A stretch of DNA of 64,000 bases. Origin: Paenibacillus sp. 453mf (lineage in GTDB: Bacteria > Bacillota > Bacilli > Paenibacillales > Paenibacillaceae). Positions 9,377-17,869 of this stretch are shown in pieces. Position numbers and translations under genes: made by a program. The stretch's first letter is position 1. Each line of letters starts with the position of its first letter. The notes under the pieces are model-generated. The model searched no databases. It saw only the letters and a program-made list of their open reading frames with translations, and had not been told where the DNA came from. The DNA lies in the NCBI RefSeq assembly GCF_900116105.1, contig NZ_FPAC01000001.1:424862-488861 (forward strand), written 5' to 3'.

Positions 9377-9862
9377 TTTTTGTATCTTCATAATCTATAT
9401 GGTTGTATTATGTGGATCATTATTTAAATTTGGAACAGGAGTGAATTACGAATCAGCAGTGGATTATTTTATTCAAAATTCAAACGCAATACCTTTCAAA
9501 ACAATATCATTCTATATTAGTTCTTACATGAATAATAGTATGAATAAAACTATTATCGTGGAAAATTTATTAGGTAACTTATTATTGTTTATTCCTATGG
9601 GAATTTTTTTATGATATTTATTCCGAAATTAACAAAATTGGAATATCTAATTTTTGCCGTTATGATATTTTTAGTAGAAATCATTCAATTGTTAACAAGA
9701 ACAGGTTTTTTTGATATAGATGATATTATTCTTAATCTAATCGGATTCCTTATCGGAGTGTCGATAATGAAATTGAAACTTGTAAACAAGGTTATTAATG
9801 GATTATTTATTCTTAGCACGATAAAAGTGGAGGAGTATGAGAAAAACAATAAGTTTTTTTGA
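9353..9862 (+). pseudogene. VanZ-family membrane protein, frameshifted
   Basis: Two frames together make one VanZ-like protein. The first half contains IYMVVLCGSLFKF, AIPFKTISFYIS and ENLLGNLLLFIPMGIF; the second, from about 9611, contains IFAVMIFLVEIIQLL and DIDDIILNLIGFLIG, the C-terminal VanZ signature. The break is at a run of seven T at 9605-9611; one more T would fuse the frames. Either a real disruption or a read error in the homopolymer. AAGGAGAGG at 9350-9358 is a good RBS but no standard start codon follows it closely. VanZ-like proteins are associated with glycopeptide or peptide-antibiotic tolerance. Confidence 0.65.
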
Positions 9863-10847
9863 CGTTTTAATTAGGCAACTCATTAGTGATATAAAGGTAA
9901 ATGTTGTAATAGTCTGTACTTTAACAATAACATTTACTTTTATATTTTTGGTTTCTACAGAATTCATTTCAAGAATTTCAGAATACGGTAAATTAAACGA
10001 AGGATTAAGAACTTATGAGATAAGATCCTTCTCCGAAAATTCTATAAGTGCATTTGATACTATTTTAAAAGAGTTCGAGAAAAAAAATATCGAGAAAATA
10101 ACATTCATCAATCTTACAGCAAATAAAAGTGAAGTTCCTTTTTTTAATATTTTTTTTAATAGTGATGAAAAAATATATTTGAATCCTGAGAATATGGAAA
10201 CAGAAATTTTGCTCGGTAGAGACTTTAGTGAGAAGGAAATCAGCAGTGGTGATAATGTTGTAATATTGAGTGAGAATGATTACTCTTTGTATTATAAAAA
10301 TTACAACATAGGTGATAATATCAAGATTGCAGACTATGATTTCGAACTTATTGGTATTAGCAATGATAATAATGAAAAGATTAGTTCAGTAATTCCTTTC
10401 AATACCTTAGTAAAGTTATCATCTGATAACAAAAATACATTTCATATTAACGAAGCCTTTATAACACTGAATGAAAGAATAAGCAAAAAGGAAATTCGAA
10501 ACTTAATAAAAGCAGCCAAAGAAAATCTTAATAATGTTGAGTATCATATTAACACTTCATCTTCATGGATGATTCTAAGTAAAATTGAAAATGTCAGAGG
10601 GATAATTTTTGCGACAATAACAATTATTGTGTTCTGTATTTTTAACATTATAAATTTGCTGAAAATATTGCACACCAGAAACAAATCAATAATGAAAATA
10701 TATAGAAATCTTGGTTATGAAGATAAATATATCGCTCTTACATTTGCTTCGGAAGTATTCATTTTGATAAGTATCTCGTGTACCTTGGGATTCTATTTCT
10801 ATGTTTTTTTTGATCCTATTATTAATGAAGAATTATTTATTCGGTGA
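9837..10847 (+). CDS. ABC transporter permease (MacB/FtsX-like), first subunit
   Basis: A 336-aa permease with one N-terminal membrane segment (about residues 20-42), a large extracytoplasmic domain resembling MacB_PCD (LLGRDFSEKEISSGDNVVILSE, then NIGDNIKIADYDFELIGI), and two or three C-terminal segments (about 258-280 and 305-330). This is short for a four-TM FtsX-type permease. It overlaps the end of the VanZ reading frame, has AGTGGAGG upstream, and is followed without a gap by a second permease and an ATPase. The three likely form a peptide or bacteriocin exporter or immunity pump. Its base composition is much more AT-rich than the flanking chromosome. Confidence 0.7.
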   Translation: MRKTISFFDVLIRQLISDIKVNVVIVCTLTITFTFIFLVSTEFISRISEYGKLNEGLRTYEIRSFSENSISAFDTILKEFEKKNIEKITFINLTANKSEVPFFNIFFNSDEKIYLNPENMETEILLGRDFSEKEISSGDNVVILSENDYSLYYKNYNIGDNIKIADYDFELIGISNDNNEKISSVIPFNTLVKLSSDNKNTFHINEAFITLNERISKKEIRNLIKAAKENLNNVEYHINTSSSWMILSKIENVRGIIFATITIIVFCIFNIINLLKILHTRNKSIMKIYRNLGYEDKYIALTFASEVFILISISCTLGFYFYVFFDPIINEELFIR

Positions 10848-10858
10848 AGAGGGGAACG

Positions 10859-12037
10859 ATGATTAAAAAACTTGAATTTACAAAGATTTATATAAGAAAC
10901 AGCAAAAAAAAATATGTTTACCACATACTTGAACTACTCATTCTTTTTTTGATTTTCCATATTGTATTCTATCAATTTCAGGAAACTAAACAAATAAAAC
11001 AAACATTGGAAAATATAAAAGCAAGTGAACTTTACCGAGCAGTTTATAAAGTTGAAAATATAAATAGCTTAGATGTAGAGTTAGATAATCTTCAGAAGAA
11101 CCTTCCAATGGGATTAGAATTAATTTCTCCAATTAAAAACACTGCTTTTACTGATCAAACTTATAAAAGCAAACAAGTTACTTTAAATCTTCTATCGCTA
11201 AGTGAGGCTATACAATACAGTTATCCTGTTTCTATAGGTGAAGAATTTAATTTGGATTGGGCACAACAAGATCTTTATCAAGCTATCATACCTAAAGAAT
11301 TAAGTGCGAAATATCAAATTGGGAAAGAGTATGAGATAGCTATCAAAAAAAATCTAGATACTTTAACATCTATAAAGGTAAAAGTAATAGGCTATCGTCA
11401 TAGTAACTATATTCTAGATTCATCTCAAGCAAGTGACAATATCTTTAAGAGAGATACAACCATGTTAGTATTCGATAACATTGGGAAACTATCTAGAGAA
11501 TTCTACGCGGAAATGAATGGATCAATTCCTGTGATTCTAAAGAAAGATAATCTTTCGGGAGAATCTCTAAATTCTTTGTTAGACGAGAGTAATTTAAATA
11601 ATATAAAAAATCTTGAAGAAAGTATACTTGAACTAACCGAATTAAAATTCAGCGACATTGACCTATATATGACTTTATTATTTGTAATTATTCCTCTAAT
11701 TATAGTGTCATTAGCAAGTTTCTATTATCTGGAATATCAAAATAAGAAGAGAGAATATATCATTTATATAGCTACGGGATTGTCACCACAATTCTTATTT
11801 CAGTCCACATTAATTTTGAACGCAATAGTATTTATTTTCCCTGTACTTTTGCAAGAAATTGTTTGGTATATCATTTGTTTAGCTCGGGATTATGAATTTA
11901 TATGGCGACAAAGTGTCACTATAATTATCATTTCAATACTCACAACTACATTAATTACATTCATAAATACTTATTTTATTAGTAAGATAAACTACAATGT
12001 TAAAACCTTAGACAAGGAGATAACTGGTGAAGAATAG
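10859..12037 (+). CDS. ABC transporter permease (bacteriocin-associated type), second subunit
   Basis: An integral membrane protein with an N-terminal segment (about residues 18-36), an extracytoplasmic domain of about 240 aa and three C-terminal segments (LYMTLLFVIIPLIIVSLASF; LFQSTLILNAIVFIFPVLL; VTIIIISILTTTLITFI). The arrangement resembles FtsX-like permeases and the bacteriocin-associated membrane proteins of the lactococcin-972 group. The ATG at 10859 is preceded by GAAGAGGGG and is preferred to a GTG at 10844 that overlaps the upstream stop. It ends inside the start of the ATPase gene, so the genes are translationally coupled. Confidence 0.7.
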   Translation: MIKKLEFTKIYIRNSKKKYVYHILELLILFLIFHIVFYQFQETKQIKQTLENIKASELYRAVYKVENINSLDVELDNLQKNLPMGLELISPIKNTAFTDQTYKSKQVTLNLLSLSEAIQYSYPVSIGEEFNLDWAQQDLYQAIIPKELSAKYQIGKEYEIAIKKNLDTLTSIKVKVIGYRHSNYILDSSQASDNIFKRDTTMLVFDNIGKLSREFYAEMNGSIPVILKKDNLSGESLNSLLDESNLNNIKNLEESILELTELKFSDIDLYMTLLFVIIPLIIVSLASFYYLEYQNKKREYIIYIATGLSPQFLFQSTLILNAIVFIFPVLLQEIVWYIICLARDYEFIWRQSVTIIIISILTTTLITFINTYFISKINYNVKTLDKEITGEE

Positions 12038-12701
12038 TGATATTATCGTTCTTAAAAACATAACAAAAAGATATGGTGAGCATGAGCTTGCATTAGATAA
12101 TATAAATCTTTCTATTAAACACGGAGAAATGATTGCAATTGTAGGCGAGTCCGGTTCTGGTAAGTCTACATTATTAAATATCATAGCCGGAAATATAAAA
12201 AAATACTCTGGTTCCTATTTGTTCGAAGGGAAAGAATTTAATGCTTTCTCAAAAAAACAAATCGCTGAAATAAAAAATAAAGGAATAGGGTATATTTTAC
12301 AAGATTTTGGATTGATAGAAGACTTATCTGTCTTTAATAATGTCAAATTACCCTTATTGTTCAATTACAACGTTAAAATGGATCAGATTAGAAACATGGT
12401 TCTTAATGTATTGAATAGAGTTTATATACCTAAATACATTGACAAAAAAGTAAAGAATCTTTCTGGTGGTGAAAAGCAAAGAGTTGCTATAGCAAGAGCT
12501 ATAGTTAATGAACCGCTACTCATTATTGCGGATGAACCGACTGGAGCTCTTGACTCTTCGAATACTGTGAAAATCATGGAATTGATACAGAAAATAAATA
12601 AAGACGAAGGTGTTACATTTATTATTGCAACACATGATAACTATGTTGCCGATTTATGTAACAGAGTTATAGTAATTCAAGATGGTAAAATAGTTGGTTA
12701 A
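12027..12701 (+). CDS. ABC transporter ATP-binding protein (LolD/MacB-like)
   Basis: A 224-aa ATPase with Walker A GESGSGKST at about residues 38-46, Q-loop YILQDFGL, signature LSGGEKQRVAIARA, Walker B LLIIADEPTGALD and the switch histidine in ATHD. It energises the two permeases encoded just upstream; the substrate is likely a peptide or lipid-linked compound, inferred only from family. The GTG start has AAGGAGATAACTG before it and overlaps the permease stop by 11 bases. Confidence 0.88.
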   Translation: MKNSDIIVLKNITKRYGEHELALDNINLSIKHGEMIAIVGESGSGKSTLLNIIAGNIKKYSGSYLFEGKEFNAFSKKQIAEIKNKGIGYILQDFGLIEDLSVFNNVKLPLLFNYNVKMDQIRNMVLNVLNRVYIPKYIDKKVKNLSGGEKQRVAIARAIVNEPLLIIADEPTGALDSSNTVKIMELIQKINKDEGVTFIIATHDNYVADLCNRVIVIQDGKIVG

Positions 12702-12972
12702 TTTCAGAATTATTATGATAGAAACAAACCAATCTTCTTTCCTCAAGCGTTTTTTGAGATTGAAAAAGTATATGAATAACGTATTTTTTACAAATAGTCA
12801 AGAAAGTAAACACGATAGAGAGATTAAACCTTTCTTGCAGGGGACAAGAAAGATTAAGATAGTTTACTAACTGAAGTTTACAGCTATTCATTAAGTCAAC
12901 AGGCAGGATAGTTGAATAAGAATGTTCCTATCTAAGTTTCTGTCGATTTGCAGCTAGGTAATTACTACAAGG
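12702..12972. other. AT-rich gap before the cassette array; no gene seen
   Basis: No convincing ORF is present. The inverted fragments TTTCTTGCAGGGGACAAGAAA (around 12830-12850) could form a hairpin but lack a T-run. ATCTAAG at 12932-12938 may be a decayed left site, since the next 40 bases end in a recognisable right half-site. Confidence 0.4.
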
Positions 12973-13020
12973 GCTCAAGGTTCTCGGGTTCGTGAATACG
13001 AGAGACGTTATGTGAAACCT
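12973..13020 (+). repeat. Cassette-site element A (right half only)
   Basis: CTCAAGGTTCTCGGG, then TTCGTGAATACGAGAG and ACGTTATGTGAAACC match the right half of the elements downstream: L'-like CGTGAATA at 12991-12998 and R'-like GTTATGT at 13007-13013. The left half with TATTCACG is missing, so this may be the truncated first site of the array. Confidence 0.7.
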
Positions 13021-13064
13021 CCGCAAGGGATTAAGAACAAATTAGAAACAAGGAGAGACGTATA

Positions 13065-13541
13065 ATGAAAAGACTAATATTTATTACAGTTCTAATCCTT
13101 TTTATTAACGGATGCAGTAAAGAAGTGAAATTACAATTATTTGAAACGAAAGATCAAGCAATAAAACAATATATTGAGGAACAAAATGTAATGGAGTCTT
13201 TTCTCGAGTTAGATTTAGTTACAAACGAGACAATCGTTCTTATCAAACAGGAAAGGGAGATATATTCTTTAGCCGAATTAGCAAATTCAAAAGACAACAA
13301 GTACTCATTTTCTAGAATTTCCGCTTGGGTTGATATTGGGAATACAACAGGAGCAATGTGGGAATTTAAAACTAATACAGATAATGTATATACCTTAAAA
13401 ATATCAAAGAAACAAGAAGATCCTGATTCTATATATAATAATGATTTTGACATTTATATTTCAATAGTCAACGGGAAAAGGACATATAATGACTACAATG
13501 TAAGGAATATTATAACTTCAACCAAATTGATAGATATCTAG
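13065..13541 (+). CDS. Small lipoprotein of unknown function (cassette 1)
   Basis: A 158-aa protein with a short signal peptide (MKRLIFITVLILFINGC) and lipobox INGC, so it is likely lipidated at Cys17 and exported. The rest is polar, with no recognised domain. The ATG follows AAGGAGAGACGTATA. The gene sits alone between element A and element B. Confidence 0.6.
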   Translation: MKRLIFITVLILFINGCSKEVKLQLFETKDQAIKQYIEEQNVMESFLELDLVTNETIVLIKQEREIYSLAELANSKDNKYSFSRISAWVDIGNTTGAMWEFKTNTDNVYTLKISKKQEDPDSIYNNDFDIYISIVNGKRTYNDYNVRNIITSTKLIDI

Positions 13542-13555
13542 TATTGCTCTGAAGG

Positions 13556-13740
13556 CGGAGACATCTTATAACACTATATTCACGTTGCAGGCCGACTGGC
13601 GCCGTCCCTTGGTCCACCCGAGGCATTTCGAGAAGCTGAGTGAGGCGGACAACCCTGCGAACCTAACCGCAGTCGCGGCCGGCAGCTGAAACTGCCTTAA
13701 GGTTCTCGAGTTCGTGAATACGGGAACGTTATCTGAAACC
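13556..13740 (+). repeat. Cassette-site element B
   Basis: Left edge: GAGACATCTTATAAC with R''-like TTATAAC, then TATTCACG at 13579-13586. Right edge: CGTGAATA at 13713-13720 and R'-like GTTATCT at 13728-13734. Inside, GAACC at 13659-13663 can pair with GGTTC at 13701-13705, and GGCAG/CTGCC forms a terminal hairpin just before TTAAGG. Confidence 0.75.
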
Positions 13741-13770
13741 GGTGGAAATCTCTAAAAAGGAATGAAACCA

Positions 13771-14219
13771 ATGAAAAATAATGTTACTTTAATCGAACCA
13801 TCGTTTCAATACAAAGATGAATATTTAGATATGGTGTCAGAGTGGAAGAATTCAGGGGAAAAGCTTATTCCTTGGGCTTTACGATTCGATAGTACTAATT
13901 TTCAATCAATGATTGATGAACTTACTAGATTAAGAAATGATACAGATCTGGAAGAGAATAAGGTAAATAGATCGACTTTCTGGTTAGCAAATCAAGATAG
14001 AAGGTTGTTAGGCGTAGTAAATATTCGACATAGACTTAATAATAATCTATTACATATTGGTGGCCACATTGGATATGGAGTAAGACCTAGCGAAAGACGG
14101 ATAAGGACAATATTGGATCTGCAAAAACAATAATAAATAACAATGGAGTATTGGATTCAGAAGCAATCATTAATGAAATTGAAATACAAAGATATTGGAT
14201 TGAAATTAAGAACTCTTGA
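13771..14219 (+). pseudogene. GNAT acetyltransferase with internal deletion (cassette 2)
   Basis: The N-terminal part reads as a RimJ/RimL-like GNAT enzyme up to HIGYGVRPSERR, where the acetyl-CoA loop should follow (RRKGYA in relatives). Sequence then jumps, out of frame, to the C-terminal part NIGSAKTIINNNGVL ... IEIQRYWIEIK. About 30 residues including the cofactor-binding helix are missing, and the frames differ, so the gene is dead. The deletion is internal and leaves both flanking sites intact. The start at 13771 has AAGGA eight bases upstream. Confidence 0.75.
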
Positions 14220-14223
14220 TTGT

Positions 14224-14446
14224 AACTCGAAGAAGGCACAAGCATCAGATAACGCTATATTCACGCTTCGGGCCATTCGGCCCTCGGTCCGGCAGAGGTC
14301 CGATGTGGATTCGATGAGACATTGTAGCTGCAGGGAAGTATTTTTAGCCGGACACACCCGTACCACCTAACCGCATTGCGTCCGGCACCTTAGGTGCCTT
14401 AAGGTGGTGGGGCGTCGTGAATACAAGAACGTTATGTGAAATCAGC
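14224..14446 (+). repeat. Cassette-site element C
   Basis: Starts with AACTCGAAGAAGG directly after the cassette stop. R''-like CAGATAAC ends at 14252; TATTCACG follows. Inner pairs: GTCCGGC (14287-14293) with GCCGGAC (14347-14353); ACCACC (14362-14367) with GGTGGT (14403-14408); terminal hairpin GGCACC/GGTGCC. Right edge CGTGAATA and R'-like GTTATGT at 14431-14437, then GAAATCAGC. Confidence 0.8.
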
Positions 14447-14473
14447 TTAAATAAGAGAGAAAGAGTGAGATAG

Positions 14474-14971
14474 ATGATTCAAAGCAGATATTTATTTGTA
14501 TCTCGTACAGGCAAAGTTATAAAGATCGCCCGACCTAAAGATCATAAGCATAAAGCTGTTCCTCAATTAGCAGGTGAGGAAGTACTTGAAGTGATCTTAT
14601 ACTACAGGAATAAAGACAGGAAGCCGCATAAACTACTTATGGTGGAATTTGATAGATTCCATTTAGATCCGGACGGAAATTATAAACAGACAGAAGAAGA
14701 TAGAAAAAGAGCTATTCATAATTTTCTTTCTTTTGGGATGGCTGATTTGCATGAAAGAATAGAAGTAGAAGATAAGCCACTACCTATACCTGTTGCGCCG
14801 ATAATTCCGACGACTGCTGAGAAAAAATCATTATACGATTACATAAATGTGAAACTACCCAGTTTTTCAGATGATGCTCCTTATGTAGTAGAAAGTAAAA
14901 TTATAGCTGCTAAAGAGAAATATGAAGAGTTTAAAAGCATGGTAAAGAAATCAAACAAGCTGTCTAAGTAG
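14474..14971 (+). CDS. Hypothetical protein (cassette 3)
   Basis: 165 aa, charged, with no signal peptide or membrane segment. The first 100 residues look like a compact alpha/beta domain (EVLEVILYYRNKDRKPHKLL); a Pro-rich linker (KPLPIPVAPIIPTT) joins it to a C-terminal Lys/Glu-rich helix. I do not recognise the family. It is the only ORF between elements C and D. Confidence 0.6.
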   Translation: MIQSRYLFVSRTGKVIKIARPKDHKHKAVPQLAGEEVLEVILYYRNKDRKPHKLLMVEFDRFHLDPDGNYKQTEEDRKRAIHNFLSFGMADLHERIEVEDKPLPIPVAPIIPTTAEKKSLYDYINVKLPSFSDDAPYVVESKIIAAKEKYEEFKSMVKKSNKLSK

Positions 14972-15195
14972 TTCGAAGAAGAAGCAGACATCACATAACA
15001 TAATATTCACGCATCGAATCGCAAGTGATCCTTGGTCCGCCAGAAGCGTTAAGAAGCATAATCACAACAGAGTATTTTCAGTTGCAGAGTAGTTAATTCA
15101 GACGGACACATCCTGCGAGGCTAAGTCTTCGACCCGGCAGCAGAGCTGGCCTTAAGCCTCTCGGTGTCGTGAACACGGAAACGTTAGACGAAATA
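14972..15195 (+). repeat. Cassette-site element D
   Basis: Left edge: GTTCGAAGAAG, then GACATCACATAAC ending at 14999 and ATATTCACGC. Inner pairs: GTCCGCC (15035-15041) with GACGGAC (15101-15107, one mismatch); GAGGC (15117-15121) with GCCTC (15156-15160). Right edge: TCGTGAACAC and R'-like GTTAGAC at 15183-15189, which fits the integron consensus GTTRRRY exactly. Confidence 0.8.
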
Positions 15196-15226
15196 CACCT
15201 AAAACACAAGATAAGGAGAAGAAAAT

Positions 15227-16108
15227 ATGTCGGAATATCAACTAATCAAAAATTATAAAGATCAAGAGAATTACAGATTAAGTTTTAACCATTTAGCCAA
15301 TCAAATATTTGGAATTGATTTTGAGAATTGGTATCAAAAAAGCTGCTGGAATGATCGGTACATCTGTTACTCATTTCTTCATAGCGATAAGGTAATTGCA
15401 AATCTTTCTGTTAGTTTTATGGATATTATTCTTAATAACCAAGTTTACTCAGCCATTCAGATAGGTACAGTGATGACCGATCCTGAATATCGTAATCAAG
15501 GACTTTCAAGAAGATTGATGGAGATTGTCATGGAAGAATACCAGACAAGATATAGTTTTATATATTTATATGCAAATAAATCGGTATTAAACTTTTATAC
15601 GAAATTCGGTTTTAAGAAAGTTATTGAACCTAGTTATTCATTAAAACTTACTGTTACAAGTACAGATAAAACCAAGATTCGAAAAATGGATATTTCTACC
15701 AAAGAAGATTGGGAACTACTGATGGAACTGAATTCAGCGAGAAGGCCCATCTCTAATAAATGCGGAATTATGAACGCTGAAGGTATATTTTCTTGGTACT
15801 GTTTGAATATATTTTATGACGATATATATCTTATCACGGACTTAAAAACGGTCATTATTTATCAGCAAGAAGGTAATTTACTACATTTGTATGATGTAGT
15901 ATCCATCAAAGAAGTTAGATTAAATGAATTGATTGAAATGATTCCAATAGAAGGAGTAAGTAAAGTTTTGGTTCATTTTAAACCAGATGAAGAGAATGAA
16001 AAGTACATTAGTAAATTTTATGTTGAACCTGATGATACACTTTTTATCTATCCGGTAAGTGAGAGGATTCATTCAGACATGAAACTTCCAAAAATCGCTC
16101 AAGCGTAA
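15227..16108 (+). CDS. GNAT family N-acetyltransferase, two-domain (cassette 4)
   Basis: 293 aa. Residues of about 1-145 form a GNAT domain: IQIGTVMTDPEYRNQGLSRRL contains the acetyl-CoA-binding motif (R/Q-x-x-G-x-G/A; here RNQGLS), followed by LYANKSVLNFYTKFGFKK. The remaining 145 residues are a second domain with little resemblance to a GNAT fold; it may be a degenerate GNAT or sterol-carrier-like domain, as in Eis-type acetyltransferases. The substrate is unknown. RBS AAGGAGAAG is six or seven bases before the ATG. Confidence 0.8.
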   Translation: MSEYQLIKNYKDQENYRLSFNHLANQIFGIDFENWYQKSCWNDRYICYSFLHSDKVIANLSVSFMDIILNNQVYSAIQIGTVMTDPEYRNQGLSRRLMEIVMEEYQTRYSFIYLYANKSVLNFYTKFGFKKVIEPSYSLKLTVTSTDKTKIRKMDISTKEDWELLMELNSARRPISNKCGIMNAEGIFSWYCLNIFYDDIYLITDLKTVIIYQQEGNLLHLYDVVSIKEVRLNELIEMIPIEGVSKVLVHFKPDEENEKYISKFYVEPDDTLFIYPVSERIHSDMKLPKIAQA

Positions 16109-16109
16109 T

Positions 16110-16298
16110 CAAGGTAAGATATGTACTAACACCGTATTTACGCGTCGGGTCGGCATTCGCCGACCCTCGGTCCGCCCGAGGCATTTCTAGAAGTGGATTC
16201 AGGCGGACAACCCTGCGAGTCTAACTGCCAAGCGCAGCCGGCACTTTGTGCCTTAAGACAGACTCTCGGGTTACACAAACGTTATGAGAAATCAGCGG
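16110..16298 (+). repeat. Cassette-site element E
   Basis: R''-like GTACTAAC ends at 16130. Inner hairpin GGGTCGGC/GCCGACCC; GTCCGCC (16170-16176) pairs with GGCGGAC (16202-16208); GAGTC (16217-16221) with GACTC (16261-16265). The L' region is altered (GGTTACACAAAC instead of TTCGTGAATAC). R'-like GTTATGA at 16281-16287, followed by GAAATCAGC. Confidence 0.75.
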
Positions 16299-16314
16299 AC
16301 AAACAATAACAGAG

Positions 16315-16665
16315 GTGAATACAATAAAGGTCATAACACTATGTGGATCAACAAAATTTAAGAAAGAATTTGAACAAACGAATAGATACTTAACCCTTAA
16401 AGGAAATATTGTTATTAGTTTAGCTTTTTTTGAGCAAAGCGAAGGAATTGAAATTACCAAGGAACAGGCAGAATTATTTGAAGAAATCCATTTTCGTAAA
16501 ATTGATATGTCAGATGAAATATTTGTTATCGATGTTGGCGGTTACATCGGTAGGAGCACAAGAAAAGAAATTGAATATGCAATTGAAAATGGGAAGATAG
16601 TTAAGTTCTATTCAAAAAGCGAATTAGTAAAACACGACAAGACAAAAGAATTAATACTGGAATAA
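16315..16665 (+). CDS. DUF4406 / nucleoside 2-deoxyribosyltransferase-like protein (cassette 5)
   Basis: 116 aa starting at GTG (AGAGGTGAAT context). VITLCGSTKFKKEFEQ at the N-terminus, IVISLAFFEQ, and MSDEIFVIDVGGYIGRSTRKE at the middle form the Rossmann-like fold of the 2-deoxyribosyltransferase superfamily, common in phages and on mobile DNA. It may handle nucleosides or nucleotides; activity is not proven by the sequence. Confidence 0.75.
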   Translation: MNTIKVITLCGSTKFKKEFEQTNRYLTLKGNIVISLAFFEQSEGIEITKEQAELFEEIHFRKIDMSDEIFVIDVGGYIGRSTRKEIEYAIENGKIVKFYSKSELVKHDKTKELILE

Positions 16666-16676
16666 TATTGGTGGTA

Positions 16677-16871
16677 GTTCAAAGAAGTAGCTGACATCTC
16701 ATAACATCATATCTACGCTTCGGGCCGAACGGCCATAGGTTCGTAAGAAGCGGTATGCTATGAAGTGAGTTCAGCTCACAACCCTGCGAGGCTAAGTCTG
16801 CCGGACCCGGTCGCGTGCGCTCCCTTAAGCCCCTCGGGTTCGTAGATACAACAACGTTAGATGAAATGGCC
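16677..16871 (+). repeat. Cassette-site element F
   Basis: Left edge: GTTCAAAGAAG, GCTGACATCTCATAAC ending at 16705, then ATCTACGCTTCGGGCC with the GGCC/GGCC hairpin. CCCTGCGAGGCTAAG is conserved; the pairing arm before TTAAGCC is partly kept (GAGG with CCTC). The L' box has diverged (TTCGTAGATAC). R'-like GTTAGAT at 16856-16862 fits GTTRRRY and is identical to classic mobile-integron R' sites. Confidence 0.75.
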
Positions 16872-16898
16872 TAAAGACATGTAAAGGACGAAAGATCA

Positions 16899-17294
16899 AT
16901 GAAAATGTCATTTGTTATTAATGGAGATAACTTCTCCGATTATCAGGGATTTACAAGAGAATTCTCGTTACAAGTGTTATCAAATAAATATATTTGGAAT
17001 GGCAGTTTAGATGCATTAAACGACATTCTTCGAGGCGGATTTGGTGATATTGATGAAGATGATAAACTTGAGATAACTTGGAAGAATTCTGATAAGTCAA
17101 TTATTGAATTAGGTTACGAAGAGACCATAAAACGATTGAATGAAAAATATGAAAAATGCCATCCAACAAATAAGGAATTTATATTACAAGAAATTATCCA
17201 TGCTAAGAACAATAAAGGGCCAACAGTATTTGATTGGATAGTAGAAATAATAAATGAACACGAAAATAAAAACATTACATTAAAACTTGAATAA
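16899..17294 (+). CDS. Barstar-like protein (cassette 6)
   Basis: 131 aa. The stretch LDALNDILRGGFG followed by LEITWKNSDKS is typical of barstar-family ribonuclease inhibitors, where the DxLxDxL helix and the W-x-x-S strand form the RNase-binding face. It would neutralise a barnase-like RNase toxin; no such toxin gene is in the window. The last 40 residues are beyond the core barstar length. RBS AAAGGACG lies upstream of the ATG. Confidence 0.75.
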   Translation: MKMSFVINGDNFSDYQGFTREFSLQVLSNKYIWNGSLDALNDILRGGFGDIDEDDKLEITWKNSDKSIIELGYEETIKRLNEKYEKCHPTNKEFILQEIIHAKNNKGPTVFDWIVEIINEHENKNITLKLE

Positions 17295-17308
17295 ACGATA
17301 ATGATTGT

Positions 17309-17470
17309 TAACTCAAAGAAGAGTACACTTTATCTAACACCGTATCCACGCATCGTGGCATTCGCCGACCCTCGGTCCGCCAGAGGAATTTGTGGCGGAG
17401 CCACCCGGCGACTTCGTCGCCTTAAGCCTCTCGGGTTCGTGAATACAAGAACGTTATAGGAAATCAGCCT
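17309..17470 (+). repeat. Cassette-site element G (shortest complete site)
   Basis: AACTCAAAGAAG follows the ORF stop. R''-like ATCTAAC at 17332-17338 fits the integron consensus RYYYAAC exactly; then GTATCCACGC. Inside are TCCGCC/GGCGGA and the hairpin GGCGAC-TTC-GTCGCC. Right edge TTCGTGAATAC and R'-like GTTATAG at 17453-17459, then GAAATCAGCC. From R'' to R' it is 128 nt, having lost the arm that carries CCTGCGA. Confidence 0.8.
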
Positions 17471-17498
17471 AAGTTAAAATCAATTATTCGGGAGCTCA

Positions 17499-17867
17499 AT
17501 GGAGCGAAAATACCAAGAAATACGAGAATATACCGACCAAGAAATTAAAGAAATTCAAGAAAGGCAAGTAATAGATGAACTGATTTTATTGCCCCTTTCT
17601 GTGGGGATGTACCATCATAATTGGAGAATTGCTCAAAACCTATGCTTAGAACTAGCTCAACATGAAATTGCTCATGTTAGAGCAAATGCAGTATTTGGAT
17701 TGGCCCATATTGCAAGGACAAAGGGAGAACTTGAAAAAAGAGTAGTAAAACCCATTGTACTAAAGGAATTAAGGCATAATGAAGAATATAGAGGAACGAT
17801 AATAGATGCAATAAGTGATATAAACCTATTTTGGAATTGGAAGTTAGCGAAGAAGCATGATTTATAG
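17499..17867 (+). CDS. HEAT-repeat-like helical protein (cassette 7)
   Basis: 122 aa with alternating amphipathic helices: NWRIAQNLCLELAQHEIAHVRANAVFGLAHIAR resembles paired helices of HEAT repeats. Small HEAT-like proteins often act as immunity or adaptor proteins, but nothing here names a partner. The ATG at 17499 follows CGGGAGCTCA. Confidence 0.6.
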   Translation: MERKYQEIREYTDQEIKEIQERQVIDELILLPLSVGMYHHNWRIAQNLCLELAQHEIAHVRANAVFGLAHIARTKGELEKRVVKPIVLKELRHNEEYRGTIIDAISDINLFWNWKLAKKHDL

Positions 17868-17869
17868 AT

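Noticed and set aside
9837..12701. ABC genes as a BceAB-type bacitracin module
   Set aside because: There are two separate permeases of FtsX/MacB type rather than one ten-TM BceB, and no two-component system adjoins them.
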